64,000 bases of DNA, taken from NCBI RefSeq assembly GCF_003096715.1, contig NZ_QEOL01000014.1, positions 1 to 64,000 on the forward strand, in the 5' to 3' direction. The translations under genes and the position numbers were made by a program. This document shows positions 55,624-64,000 of the stretch, one piece after another (the first letter of the stretch is position 1; each line of letters opens with the position of its first letter). The stretch comes from Paraburkholderia silvatlantica (GTDB taxonomy: Bacteria; Pseudomonadota; Gammaproteobacteria; Burkholderiales; Burkholderiaceae). The notes beneath the pieces are model-generated. The model saw only the letters and a program-made list of their open reading frames with translations, did not search any database and had not been told where the DNA came from.

Positions 55624-56655
55624 TTACTCGGCGATCGGCTTGCCGCTCGCGTCCTTGACCTTCTCCTTCCACTGCGACTTGATTTCGCTCACAACCGATT
55701 GCGGCAGCGAGATGTAATCGAGGCTGTCAGCAGCCGGCGTGCCGTTCTTGAACGCCCAGTCGAAGAACTTGAGCGTTTCCTTGCCCTGGTCCGGCTTGTC
55801 CTGCGCGGTGTGCAGCAGCACGAAGGTCGCGCCGACGACCGGCCATGCGTCCTTGCCCGGCTCGTTCGTGAGGATCTGGTAGAACGACTTCTTCCAGTCC
55901 GCGCCGGCAGCGGCTGCCTTGAACGTTTCGGTGTCCGGCTGAACAACCGCGCCCGCTTCGTTCTTCATGGCAGTGTAGACCATGTGATTTTGCTTGGCGT
56001 ACGCCCACTCGACGTAGCCGATTGCGCCCGGCAGACGCTGCACGAAGGCTGCGACGCCGTCGTTGCCCTTGCCGCCCGTACCCGTCGGCCAGTTCACGGT
56101 CGTGCCTTCGCCGACCTTGCTCTTCCACTCGGGGTTGACCTTCGAGAGGTAGTTCGTCCAGATGAAGCTGGTGCCCGAACCGTCGGCGCGGCGCACCACG
56201 GCGATGTCGAGGTCAGGCAGCTTGACCTTCGGGTTCAGTGCGGCGATGGCCGGATCGTTCCACTTCTTGATCTTGCCGAGGTAGATGTCGCCGAGCACCG
56301 GGCCCGACAGCGTGATTTCGCCGGCCTTGATACCCGGCACGTTGATCGCCGGCACCACGCCGCCGACCACCGTCGGGAACTGGAACAGGCCGTCCTTGGC
56401 CAGATCTTCGTCCTTCAGCGGAGCGTCGGAGCCCGCGAAGTCGACAGTCTTGGCCTGGATCTGCTTGATGCCGCCCGACGAGCCAATGCCCTGGTAATTC
56501 ACCTTGCCGCCGCCCGACTTTTGATAGGCATCCGCCCATTTCGTATAGATCGGTGCTGCGAAGGTGCTGCCCGCGCCGGTGATGTCAGCAGCCTGCGCTG
56601 CGATCGCGAAGAGCGCGCCAGCAACGCCAGCGAGCGCGGTTTGCATCAATTTCAT
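55624..56655 (-). CDS. pstS: Phosphate-binding protein PstS
   Basis: A 343-residue periplasmic phosphate-binding protein. The signal peptide ([16 protein letters not shown]) is cleaved near AQA, residue 22. The mature start [26 protein letters not shown], and [11 protein letters not shown] carry the phosphate-binding loops. GGAGG precedes the ATG 56655. A strong PhoB box lies 55 bases upstream. First gene of pstSCAB-phoU-phoB-phoR. Confidence 0.96.
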   Translation of the reverse strand: MKLMQTALAGVAGALFAIAAQAADITGAGSTFAAPIYTKWADAYQKSGGGKVNYQGIGSSGGIKQIQAKTVDFAGSDAPLKDEDLAKDGLFQFPTVVGGVVPAINVPGIKAGEITLSGPVLGDIYLGKIKKWNDPAIAALNPKVKLPDLDIAVVRRADGSGTSFIWTNYLSKVNPEWKSKVGEGTTVNWPTGTGGKGNDGVAAFVQRLPGAIGYVEWAYAKQNHMVYTAMKNEAGAVVQPDTETFKAAAAGADWKKSFYQILTNEPGKDAWPVVGATFVLLHTAQDKPDQGKETLKFFDWAFKNGTPAADSLDYISLPQSVVSEIKSQWKEKVKDASGKPIAE

Positions 56656-56709
56656 GAGACCTCCAGTGTGTGAGCGGATGAACGACACCGCGAAGCTTAG
56701 GGGGTCTCT

Positions 56710-56727
56710 GTGACAGTACTGTGACGA
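56710..56727 (-). promoter_or_regulatory. PhoB box of the pst operon
   Basis: On the minus strand TCGTCAC-AGTA-CTGTCAC is a near-perfect 7-4-7 Pho box. A further single CTGTCAC lies at 56742-56748, about two helical turns upstream. Confidence 0.88.
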
Positions 56728-56884
56728 TTCATGAAGCGAACGTGACAGTTCGATTACTGGCTGAAAGGCGTGTGGCTATGCGTTTTGCGCGATTTGCGAG
56801 GCGCGGCTACAGCATGGCCTGCACGCGCGGTGGCGGCTGAAAAGCCCGCGAGGCGGGCGTTTGGAGGCCATCAGGGGGTCCGAT

Positions 56885-56909
56885 GAAAAAATTCGGGGCC
56901 CTCCCCGAA
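56885..56909 (-). terminator. Intrinsic terminator downstream of glmM
   Basis: TTCGGGG (56892-56898) pairs with CCCCGAA (56903-56909); on the minus strand six T follow. It would end transcription from glmM before the pstS promoter. The remaining part of 56656-57065 holds the Pho box and a second hairpin, no gene. Confidence 0.85.
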
Positions 56910-56987
56910 AATGATTTGCGAACCGCTATGCAATTGTTTTAAACGTTTGCCTGTTTCTGTCGCGACGCCGAAAAAATCGCACAAAAC

Positions 56988-57023
56988 GTTGAGCACGACG
57001 GCGGAGTGCGAGTCGTGCTCAAC
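56988..57023 (-). repeat. 12-base inverted repeat just 3' of glmM
   Basis: GTTGAGCACGAC (56988-56999) and GTCGTGCTCAAC (57012-57023) are perfect arms around a 12-base loop, followed on the minus strand by GTTTTG. It may be a first, weaker terminator 43 bases after the glmM stop. Confidence 0.65.
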
Positions 57024-57065
57024 AGTTCGGGGCGTCACTCAGTCGCGCAATTCAATAGCCGGCGC

Positions 57066-58418
<1,353 letters not shown>

Positions 58419-58519
58419 CTTCCTACCCCTCGGTTTGGTGCTGCTTTGTCCTGTATTGTGGCCGCCCGCATCCGCTGCGACGCAACTTTGCGCCCGGGCG
58501 CGGCCTGCCGGGCAATCGC

Positions 58520-59434
58520 TCAGCCTTGTGTATCCGACGTCCCGGCGGACTTCGCGTCGCACATCGCCGCCCAGATCCTGAGTGCGTCCACGGTGGGCGC
58601 AACGTCGTGCACGCGAATGATCGCCGCGCCGCGCTCTGCCGCGCACACGGCCGCTGCCACGCTCGCCGCCACGCGCTCGGGCGCGGGCCGGTTCACGATC
58701 GCGCCGAGCATCGACTTGCGCGACATGCCGGCCAGGATCGGATACGGCGCGACACCTGCGGCAACCTCAGGCGCCGTCTCAGGCAGGTGCGCAAGCAGCG
58801 CGTAATTGTGCTCGACCACCGACTTGCCGAAACCGAAGCCCGGATCCACGCTGATGCGCGCCTTCGCCACGCCCGCCGCTTCGAGTTCGGCGCAACGCCG
58901 GGCGAGAAACTCGCGCACTTCGCGCACGACGTCCACGTAGTCCGGCTCGCCCAGCTGCATCGTCTGCGGCTCGCCGAGCATGTGCATCACACACAGCCCA
59001 CAGTCGCTCTCGCGCACGGCCTCGATCGCGCCGGGCATGCGCAAACCCCAGATGTCGTTGATCATATCGGCACCTGCCGCAAGCGCCGCGCGCATGACTT
59101 CGGGCTTGTACGTGTCGATCGACAGCGGCACGTTCGCGCCCTTGAGCTTTTCCACGAGCGGAATCACGCGTTCGAGTTCCTCGTCGAGCGGCACGGGCGG
59201 CGCGCCCGGGCGCGTCGATTCACCGCCAATGTCGATGATATCGACGCCGTCGAGCATCATCTGCTCGGCGCGGCGCAAAGCGTCGCCGAAAGCGAGATAG
59301 CGGCCGCCGTCGGAAAACGAGTCGGGCGTGGCGTTGAGGATTCCCATGACGAGCGGACGCTCGAACGTCAGCGTGAAACGGCCGCACGCGAGCGGCTCAG
59401 GTGGGAGACTACCTTGCGAAGAGATATTGGGCAC
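58520..59434 (-). CDS. folP: Dihydropteroate synthase
   Basis: A 304-residue enzyme that joins para-aminobenzoate to hydroxymethyl-dihydropterin in folate synthesis; the sulfonamide target. [26 protein letters not shown] and [18 protein letters not shown] are the pterin and pABA sites. The start is uncertain: GTG 59434 is used because the ftsH terminator occupies the DNA up to about 59493, which makes the TTG at 59494 unlikely. Confidence 0.93.
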   Translation of the reverse strand: MPNISSQGSLPPEPLACGRFTLTFERPLVMGILNATPDSFSDGGRYLAFGDALRRAEQMMLDGVDIIDIGGESTRPGAPPVPLDEELERVIPLVEKLKGANVPLSIDTYKPEVMRAALAAGADMINDIWGLRMPGAIEAVRESDCGLCVMHMLGEPQTMQLGEPDYVDVVREVREFLARRCAELEAAGVAKARISVDPGFGFGKSVVEHNYALLAHLPETAPEVAAGVAPYPILAGMSRKSMLGAIVNRPAPERVAASVAAAVCAAERGAAIIRVHDVAPTVDALRIWAAMCDAKSAGTSDTQG

Positions 59435-59492
59435 GTCAGAAAACGTCAGATGTGTAACGAGATGCGGCGGGACAGCGGCACGCGAGAAATGC

Positions 59493-59525
59493 AAAACGGG
59501 CCGATGTGAACATCACACCGGCCCG
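59493..59525 (-). terminator. Intrinsic terminator of ftsH
   Basis: CGGGCCG (59497-59503) pairs with CGGCCCG (59519-59525), extended by TGTGA/TCACA after one mismatch; on the minus strand four T follow. folP would then need read-through or its own promoter. Confidence 0.8.
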
Positions 59526-59544
59526 CAACTTTACTCGATAAGGA

Positions 59545-61431
59545 TCACGCCGGTGCGGTGGCGCTACCGGGCTTGACCTCGGTGCCCGTGCTGCCGCCCG
59601 ACGACGCGTCGCCCGGCGACGGCGTGCTCTTCGGCGAACGCGGCGGACGGCCGGCCATGATGTCGTTGATCTGGTCGGCATCGATCGTTTCCCACTCCAT
59701 GAGTGCCGCGGTCATGGCTTCGACCTTGTCGCGGTTCTCGTCGAGCAGGCGCTTCGCGAGGTTGTACTGCTCGTCGAGCACGCGGCGGATTTCCGCGTCG
59801 ACCTTCTGCTGCGTCGCTTCCGAGATCGCGCGGGTGAAGCCCTTGCCGAACGGGCCGCCATCGCTGTCGTCGTCGGCGTAGACCATCGGTCCGAGCGCGT
59901 CCGTCATGCCAAAGCGCGTCACCATGGCGCGGGCCGTTTGCGTGGCCTTGTTGAAGTCGTCCGAGGCGCCCGTACTGATCAGGTTCATGAACAGTTCTTC
60001 CGCCACACGGCCGCCGAACAGGATGGCCAGACGATCCAGCAGATAGTCCTTCGAATACGTTTCGTTGTCGTGCTCGGGCAGCTGCCACGTGACGCCCAGC
60101 GCGCGACCGCGCGGAATGATCGTGACCTTGTGCACCGGGTCCGCCTTCGGCAACAGCTTCGCGATCACCGCGTGACCCGACTCGTGGTACGCCGTGGCGC
60201 GCTTCGCTTCTTCGCGGATCACCGCCGACTTGCGCTCCGGACCCATGAAGATCTTGTCCTTCGCGTCTTCGAAGTCCTGCATCTCGACAATGCGCTTGCC
60301 GCGGCGCGCCGCGAAGAGCGCGGCTTCGTTCACGAGATTCGCGAGGTCGGCGCCCGAGAAGCCCGGCGTGCCGCGAGCGATCACCGCTGCATCGACGTCG
60401 TTCGCGATCGGCACCTTGCGCAGGTGCACCTTCATGATCTGTTCGCGGCCGCGGATGTCCGGCAGGCCCACGTAGACCTGGCGGTCGAAACGGCCCGGAC
60501 GCAGCAGCGCCTTGTCGAGCACGTCCGAACGGTTGGTCGCCGCGATCACGATGACGCCCGAGTTCGCCTCGAAGCCGTCCATCTCGACCAGCATCTGGTT
60601 CAGCGTCTGCTCGCGCTCGTCGTTGCCGCCGCCCATGCCGGCGCCACGATGGCGGCCGACCGCGTCGATTTCGTCGATGAACACGATACACGGCGCATGC
60701 TTCTTGGCCTGCTCGAACATGTCGCGCACCCGGGCCGCGCCCACGCCGACGAACATTTCGACGAAGTCCGAACCCGAGATGCTGAAGAACGGCACCTTCG
60801 CTTCGCCGGCGATGGCGCGCGCAAGCAGCGTCTTACCCGTACCCGGAGGGCCGACGAGCAGCACGCCGCGCGGAATGCGTCCACCCAGCTTCTGGAATTT
60901 TTGCGGATCGCGCAGGAAGTCGACGAGTTCGGACACTTCTTCCTTGGCTTCGTCGCAGCCCGCGACGTCGGAGAAGTTGACCGCGTTGTTGTTCTCGTCG
61001 ATCAGGCGGGCGCGCGATTTACCAAAGGAGAACGCCCCGCCTTTGCCGCCCCCCTGCATCTGTCTCATCATGTAGAACCAGAACACGATGATCAGTATCG
61101 TCGGCCCAAGGTAGTACAACGCCGAAACGAGCGCATTCGGTTCTTCGTCGGCCTTGCCGCTCACCTGCACGCCGTATTTCATCAGGTCGCCAACCATCCA
61201 GATGTCGCCTGGCGAGACGATCTGGTATTTCTGGCCGTCAGCCGGAGTGACCGTGAGGTTCCGCCCCTGCACCACGACACTCTTGACCTTGCCGGCCTTC
61301 GCGTCGTCCATGAACTGCGAGTACGAAACGCCTTCCTGGACACGGGGCTTGTCGAACTGCTTGAACACCGTAAACAGCACCAGTGCGATTACCAGCCACA
61401 CTGCTGCCTTCGAAAACATGTTGTTGTTCAA
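59545..61431 (-). CDS. ftsH: ATP-dependent membrane protease FtsH
   Basis: A 628-residue AAA+ zinc protease anchored in the inner membrane that degrades membrane and regulatory proteins. Two membrane helices lie at about 8-24 and 102-122. Walker A GPPGTGKT is at 194-201, the second region of homology is [20 protein letters not shown], and the zinc site HESGH is at 416-420. The C-terminal tail is Ser/Gly/Pro-rich. TTG 61431 has AAGGAG at seven bases; the ATG at residue 5 is too far from it. Confidence 0.96.
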   Translation of the reverse strand: MNNNMFSKAAVWLVIALVLFTVFKQFDKPRVQEGVSYSQFMDDAKAGKVKSVVVQGRNLTVTPADGQKYQIVSPGDIWMVGDLMKYGVQVSGKADEEPNALVSALYYLGPTILIIVFWFYMMRQMQGGGKGGAFSFGKSRARLIDENNNAVNFSDVAGCDEAKEEVSELVDFLRDPQKFQKLGGRIPRGVLLVGPPGTGKTLLARAIAGEAKVPFFSISGSDFVEMFVGVGAARVRDMFEQAKKHAPCIVFIDEIDAVGRHRGAGMGGGNDEREQTLNQMLVEMDGFEANSGVIVIAATNRSDVLDKALLRPGRFDRQVYVGLPDIRGREQIMKVHLRKVPIANDVDAAVIARGTPGFSGADLANLVNEAALFAARRGKRIVEMQDFEDAKDKIFMGPERKSAVIREEAKRATAYHESGHAVIAKLLPKADPVHKVTIIPRGRALGVTWQLPEHDNETYSKDYLLDRLAILFGGRVAEELFMNLISTGASDDFNKATQTARAMVTRFGMTDALGPMVYADDDSDGGPFGKGFTRAISEATQQKVDAEIRRVLDEQYNLAKRLLDENRDKVEAMTAALMEWETIDADQINDIMAGRPPRSPKSTPSPGDASSGGSTGTEVKPGSATAPA

Positions 61432-61623
61432 AGCACCACTCCTTCACTCATAGATGGGCGCCTACATTTGCCTTGCGACACCACCAAAGCATTCTAATCC
61501 AGTACACGGGCCCCTGCCATAACGTTTCGCTACCGCAGGAATAGCCCGAGCGCCTTGTCCCGACCGCCTCTCGGGGTCATTGTGCGACCAGATTGCGCCT
61601 TTTGCACGGCAATCATGCCCCGT

Positions 61624-62286
61624 TTAACGGGGACGCTTCAGATGTCTACCCAAAATAAACGTTTCGGACGATTTATCGCGCGAAGCCTTCGGTTTGCGCG
61701 CCGCCACGACCTTGAACTGCTGCTTGAACTTCTCGACGATCTGACTGTAACCGCTGCCGTGGAAGCATTTGACTAAAAGGGCTCCATCGGATTTCAGGTG
61801 ATTCTGCGAAAACTCGAGCGCGAGATCGCACACGTGCTCGATGCGCGCCGCGTCGGCCGACGCGACCCCTGAGAGATTGGGCGCCATGTCCGAAATTACA
61901 AGGTCGACCGGGCGGCCGCCCACCAATTCTTCCAGTTGCGCGAGCACGTCGTCCTCGCGGAAGTCGCCCTGCAGGAACTGCACATCGGAGATGGGTTCCA
62001 TTGGCAGGATGTCGAGCGCGATGATCGTGCCGTCGATACCGCCGGGCCGCTGGTCGTCGCGCTTCGTGCCCTGCGCGAGCTTGTTGCGGGCGTACTGGCT
62101 CCAGCTGCCGGGCGCGGCGCCCAGGTCCACGATCACCATGCCGGGGCGGATCAGCTTGTCCTGCTCGTCGATTTCCTTGAGCTTGTAGGCAGCGCGGGCA
62201 CGATAGCCCTCCCGCTGCGCCATTTTCACGTACGGATCGTTGATATGGTCGTGCAGCCACGACTGGTTGAAGCGATTTTTTGCCAT
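61624..62286 (-). CDS. rlmE: 23S rRNA 2'-O-methyltransferase RlmE
   Basis: A 220-residue methyltransferase that methylates U2552 of 23S r[17 protein letters not shown] holds the catalytic Lys, [14 protein letters not shown] binds S-adenosylmethionine, and [10 protein letters not shown] carries the catalytic Asp. An insertion rich in Arg/Asp/Gly ([11 protein letters not shown]) near residue 78 is not in E. coli RlmE. It lies 192 bases upstream of ftsH on the same strand, the classic rlmE-ftsH pair. Confidence 0.95.
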   Translation of the reverse strand: MAKNRFNQSWLHDHINDPYVKMAQREGYRARAAYKLKEIDEQDKLIRPGMVIVDLGAAPGSWSQYARNKLAQGTKRDDQRPGGIDGTIIALDILPMEPISDVQFLQGDFREDDVLAQLEELVGGRPVDLVISDMAPNLSGVASADAARIEHVCDLALEFSQNHLKSDGALLVKCFHGSGYSQIVEKFKQQFKVVAARKPKASRDKSSETFILGRHLKRPR

Positions 62287-62559
62287 TAAAGATGAACTCT
62301 TGCTGCGTGATTCCGCGCTTTTAGCGGATAATACGCGTTTTATTCGTGCGGCCGTCGCGGCCCGCCTGGCCGGATGTTCGTTGCTCCGCCGGCGTTTTTT
62401 GCCCGCGCCCTGCCGTTCCCCACGGTTTTCCGTTGTTCCGACGCGCTTCGCCCGCTGGCGCTCCGCTCTTCGCGGAGCGCATTTACGTCTGCCCAGGTTA
62501 TCAATGCATGCCTGTCGACCCGCGCGGCGCCGTCATTTTAGTCGAGTCTGCCACATCCC

Positions 62560-63105
62560 ATGCCCGCCCTCACTCTTTCCGCCGAGCAGCGCTCCGAGCT
62601 GCGTTCCCAGGCTCACGCGCTCAAACCGGTCGTGCTCATCGGCGCCGAGGGACTGACCGACGCCGTCCTCAAGGAAATCAAGGTTCACCTTGCCGCGCAC
62701 CAGCTCATCAAGGTGCGCGTGTTCGGCGACGAGCGCGAAGAGCGCCTCGCGATCTACGAAGAGATCTGCGATCGCCTGAGCGCCGCCCCGATCCAGCATA
62801 TCGGCAAGCTGCTCGTCATCTACAAGCCCGAGGAAGCCCGCGCGAAGGCTACGACCGCGCGCGCCGGCGCCCGCGGCACCGTGTCGCGCCCGGCCGCCGA
62901 CGTACCGAGCGCGCGTGAAGCGGGCAAGCGTGGCGCCGCGCCCCGCATCGTCAAGGTCGTCAAGGCCAGCGACAACCCCATGCGCAAGCCGAAGGCGCAA
63001 AAGGTGACGGTCAAGGGCAACGAGCGCGTCACGCAAGGCGGCAACATCAAGCGCGCCAAGAAGCGCCAAACCAGTTCCAAGCGGGCCCACCAGGGTTCGA
63101 AGTAA
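62560..63105 (+). CDS. yhbY: YhbY-family CRM-domain RNA-binding protein
   Basis: A 181-residue protein. The CRM domain spans residues 1-95 (LRSQAHALKPVVLIGAEGLT and VRVFGDEREERLAIYEEIC), a fold associated with ribosome assembly. The C-terminal 85 residues are a Lys/Arg/Ala-rich, likely disordered extension, absent from the 97-residue E. coli protein and possibly adding RNA affinity. Divergent from rlmE, as in E. coli. A terminator overlaps the stop codon. Confidence 0.92.
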   Translation: MPALTLSAEQRSELRSQAHALKPVVLIGAEGLTDAVLKEIKVHLAAHQLIKVRVFGDEREERLAIYEEICDRLSAAPIQHIGKLLVIYKPEEARAKATTARAGARGTVSRPAADVPSAREAGKRGAAPRIVKVVKASDNPMRKPKAQKVTVKGNERVTQGGNIKRAKKRQTSSKRAHQGSK

Positions 63106-63136
63106 AAAAGCGCGGCCTTCGAGCCGCGCTTTTTTT
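63104..63136 (+). terminator. Terminator of yhbY
   Basis: AAAAAGCGCGGC (ending 63115) pairs with GCCGCGCTTTTT (from 63123), loop CTTCGAG, then T. It can act for both the plus-strand yhbY and the convergent DUF4149 gene. Confidence 0.9.
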
Positions 63137-63160
63137 CGCCTGACCGGCTTCAGGCGACTG

Positions 63161-63697
63161 TCAGCGCGGAGCGGTTTCCACGCGCTGCACCAGCGTGCCG
63201 CGTGCCGAAGGCAACAGCCAGACGAGCCACGCACCCAGCAGGCTCTGCACGAGATAGAACAGGCTCGACACGCCGTGCAGCAAGCCGAAGCGGCTCGCAT
63301 ACGGCGAACTGGCCACATCCATGCCCGCGCTCATCGCTTGAACGCGCAACGCGTTCATGAACGGCTGCAGCGCAAAATAGCCGATCAGCACGCACAGCAG
63401 CATGGCGGCCAGAATCCAGCGCAGCCGGCGATAGCCCAGCGCGCCGCGGCGCGCGAGCACGCTCGAGAGCCCGAGCAGCAGCACGCCGCACACCACGCCG
63501 ATCAGGCCTTCGAGTCGAAAGAGCTGCGCGGCGAGCTCGCCGGCCACCACCCTCTCGAGCGACGCGAACAGGATGGGCGCGACCGCATAGCCGATGGTCA
63601 GCTGGCTGCCGACCCACAACATGGCCAGCAGCCCGAAGAGCCGGTGCGGAACGAGTGAAACGGAAGTGGCGGAACCCACATGGCTTGCAGTACTCAC
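63161..63697 (-). CDS. DUF4149 membrane protein
   Basis: A 178-residue inner-membrane protein with four predicted helices (about 20-45, 65-85, 95-115 and 140-165). It has the DUF4149 pattern LFGLLAMLWVGSQLTIGYAVAPILFA and a loop RRLRWILAAML. The function is unknown. It lies 12 bases after greA on the same strand and is probably co-transcribed with it, an arrangement common in betaproteobacteria. Confidence 0.88.
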   Translation of the reverse strand: MSTASHVGSATSVSLVPHRLFGLLAMLWVGSQLTIGYAVAPILFASLERVVAGELAAQLFRLEGLIGVVCGVLLLGLSSVLARRGALGYRRLRWILAAMLLCVLIGYFALQPFMNALRVQAMSAGMDVASSPYASRFGLLHGVSSLFYLVQSLLGAWLVWLLPSARGTLVQRVETAPR

Positions 63698-63709
63698 GTC
63701 GATGCGCCC

Positions 63710-64000
63710 TCAGACGTAGCGAACCTCGATGACCTCGTACTCGCGCACGCCGCCGGGGGCCTGCACTTCGGCGACATCGCCTTCGGACTTGCCGATCAGT
63801 GCGCGCGCGATGGGCGAGCTGACCGAGATCAGGCCGTGCTCGAGGTCGGCCTCGTCGTCGCCGACGATCTGGTAGGTCACGGTCTTGCCCGAATCGAGGT
63901 CTTCGAGATCCACAGTCGAGCCGAACACCACGCGGCCGTCCGCTTCGAGCGTGGCCGGGTCGATGATCTGCGCGGCCGCCAGCTTCGACTCGATCTCGGC
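63710..64000 (-). CDS. greA: Transcription elongation factor GreA (C-terminal part, cut by window end)
   Basis: The last 96 codons of greA; the start lies beyond the right edge. Visible are AEIESKLAAAQIID at the end of the coiled coil and the FKBP-like C-terminal domain with VVFGSTVDLEDLDSG, YQIVGDDEADLEHG and SSPIARALIGKSEGD. GreA frees stalled RNA polymerase by stimulating transcript cleavage. The sequence is intact up to the edge. Confidence 0.95.
   Translation of the reverse strand, partial: AEIESKLAAAQIIDPATLEADGRVVFGSTVDLEDLDSGKTVTYQIVGDDEADLEHGLISVSSPIARALIGKSEGDVAEVQAPGGVREYEVIEVRYV

Overview
The window looks like chromosomal DNA of a Burkholderiaceae bacterium (Burkholderia, Paraburkholderia or Caballeronia type). 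The genes are dense, GC-rich and have long open antisense frames. Gene neighbourhoods are typical of that family: bfd-tonB-exbB-exbD, ftrABCD, imuA-imuB-dnaE2, pstSCAB-phoU-phoB-phoR next to ppk/ppx, and greA / yhbY / rlmE-ftsH-folP-glmM. No database was searched; names rest on motif and family recognition.

Region 1 (1 to about 3133) is the right end of a mobilizable genetic element. It has a small P-loop ATPase, a MobA/MobL (MobQ) relaxase, a TraD-like protein and, between the divergent relaxase and traD genes, a well-formed oriT: an inverted repeat followed by a nick-like core. It ends in clustered inverted and tandem repeats and a piece resembling a tRNA-Ser 3' end, followed by a terminator. 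This is the expected layout of an att junction. No integrase is in view; it would lie to the left.

Region 2 (3.2-12.2 kb) is central carbon metabolism and transport: an Actp-like sodium/solute symporter with its DUF4212 partner, acetyl-CoA synthetase, an EamA exporter, a YqhA-like membrane protein and class I fumarase. Region 3 (12.3-24.7 kb) is dominated by iron. It holds bacterioferritin, bacterioferritin-associated ferredoxin, tonB-exbB-exbD, hemP, a heme-binding-like GlcG/HbpS protein and the ftrABCD ferrous iron system, with three putative Fur boxes. murI, a LysR regulator divergent from a pirin, an OsmC protein and an SRPBCC protein are mixed in. A 20-residue hydrophobic peptide gene with a perfect Shine-Dalgarno sits between bfd and tonB.

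Region 4 (24.9-44.6 kb) is mixed core: uvrB, an aromatic/aspartate aminotransferase, a patatin phospholipase next to 3-hydroxybutyrate dehydrogenase, an aldo/keto reductase, rlmJ, two small proteins of unknown function, cueR with an adjacent copZ, an SDR, the SOS mutasome operon imuA-imuB-dnaE2 behind a perfect LexA box, an FAD-dependent oxidoreductase, tRNA-Pro(UGG) and sixA.

Region 5 (44.7-56.8 kb) is a phosphate block: an OlsB-like acyltransferase, ppx divergent from ppk, and pstS-pstC-pstA-pstB-phoU-phoB-phoR. PhoB-type boxes (7-4-7 direct repeats) precede olsB, ppk and pstS. High-affinity uptake, the PhoB-PhoR switch, polyphosphate turnover and phosphate-free ornithine lipid synthesis therefore appear to be wired together. 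Region 6 (57-64 kb) is housekeeping: glmM, folP, ftsH and rlmE on one strand, yhbY divergent, then a DUF4149 membrane protein and the C-terminal part of greA, cut by the window end.
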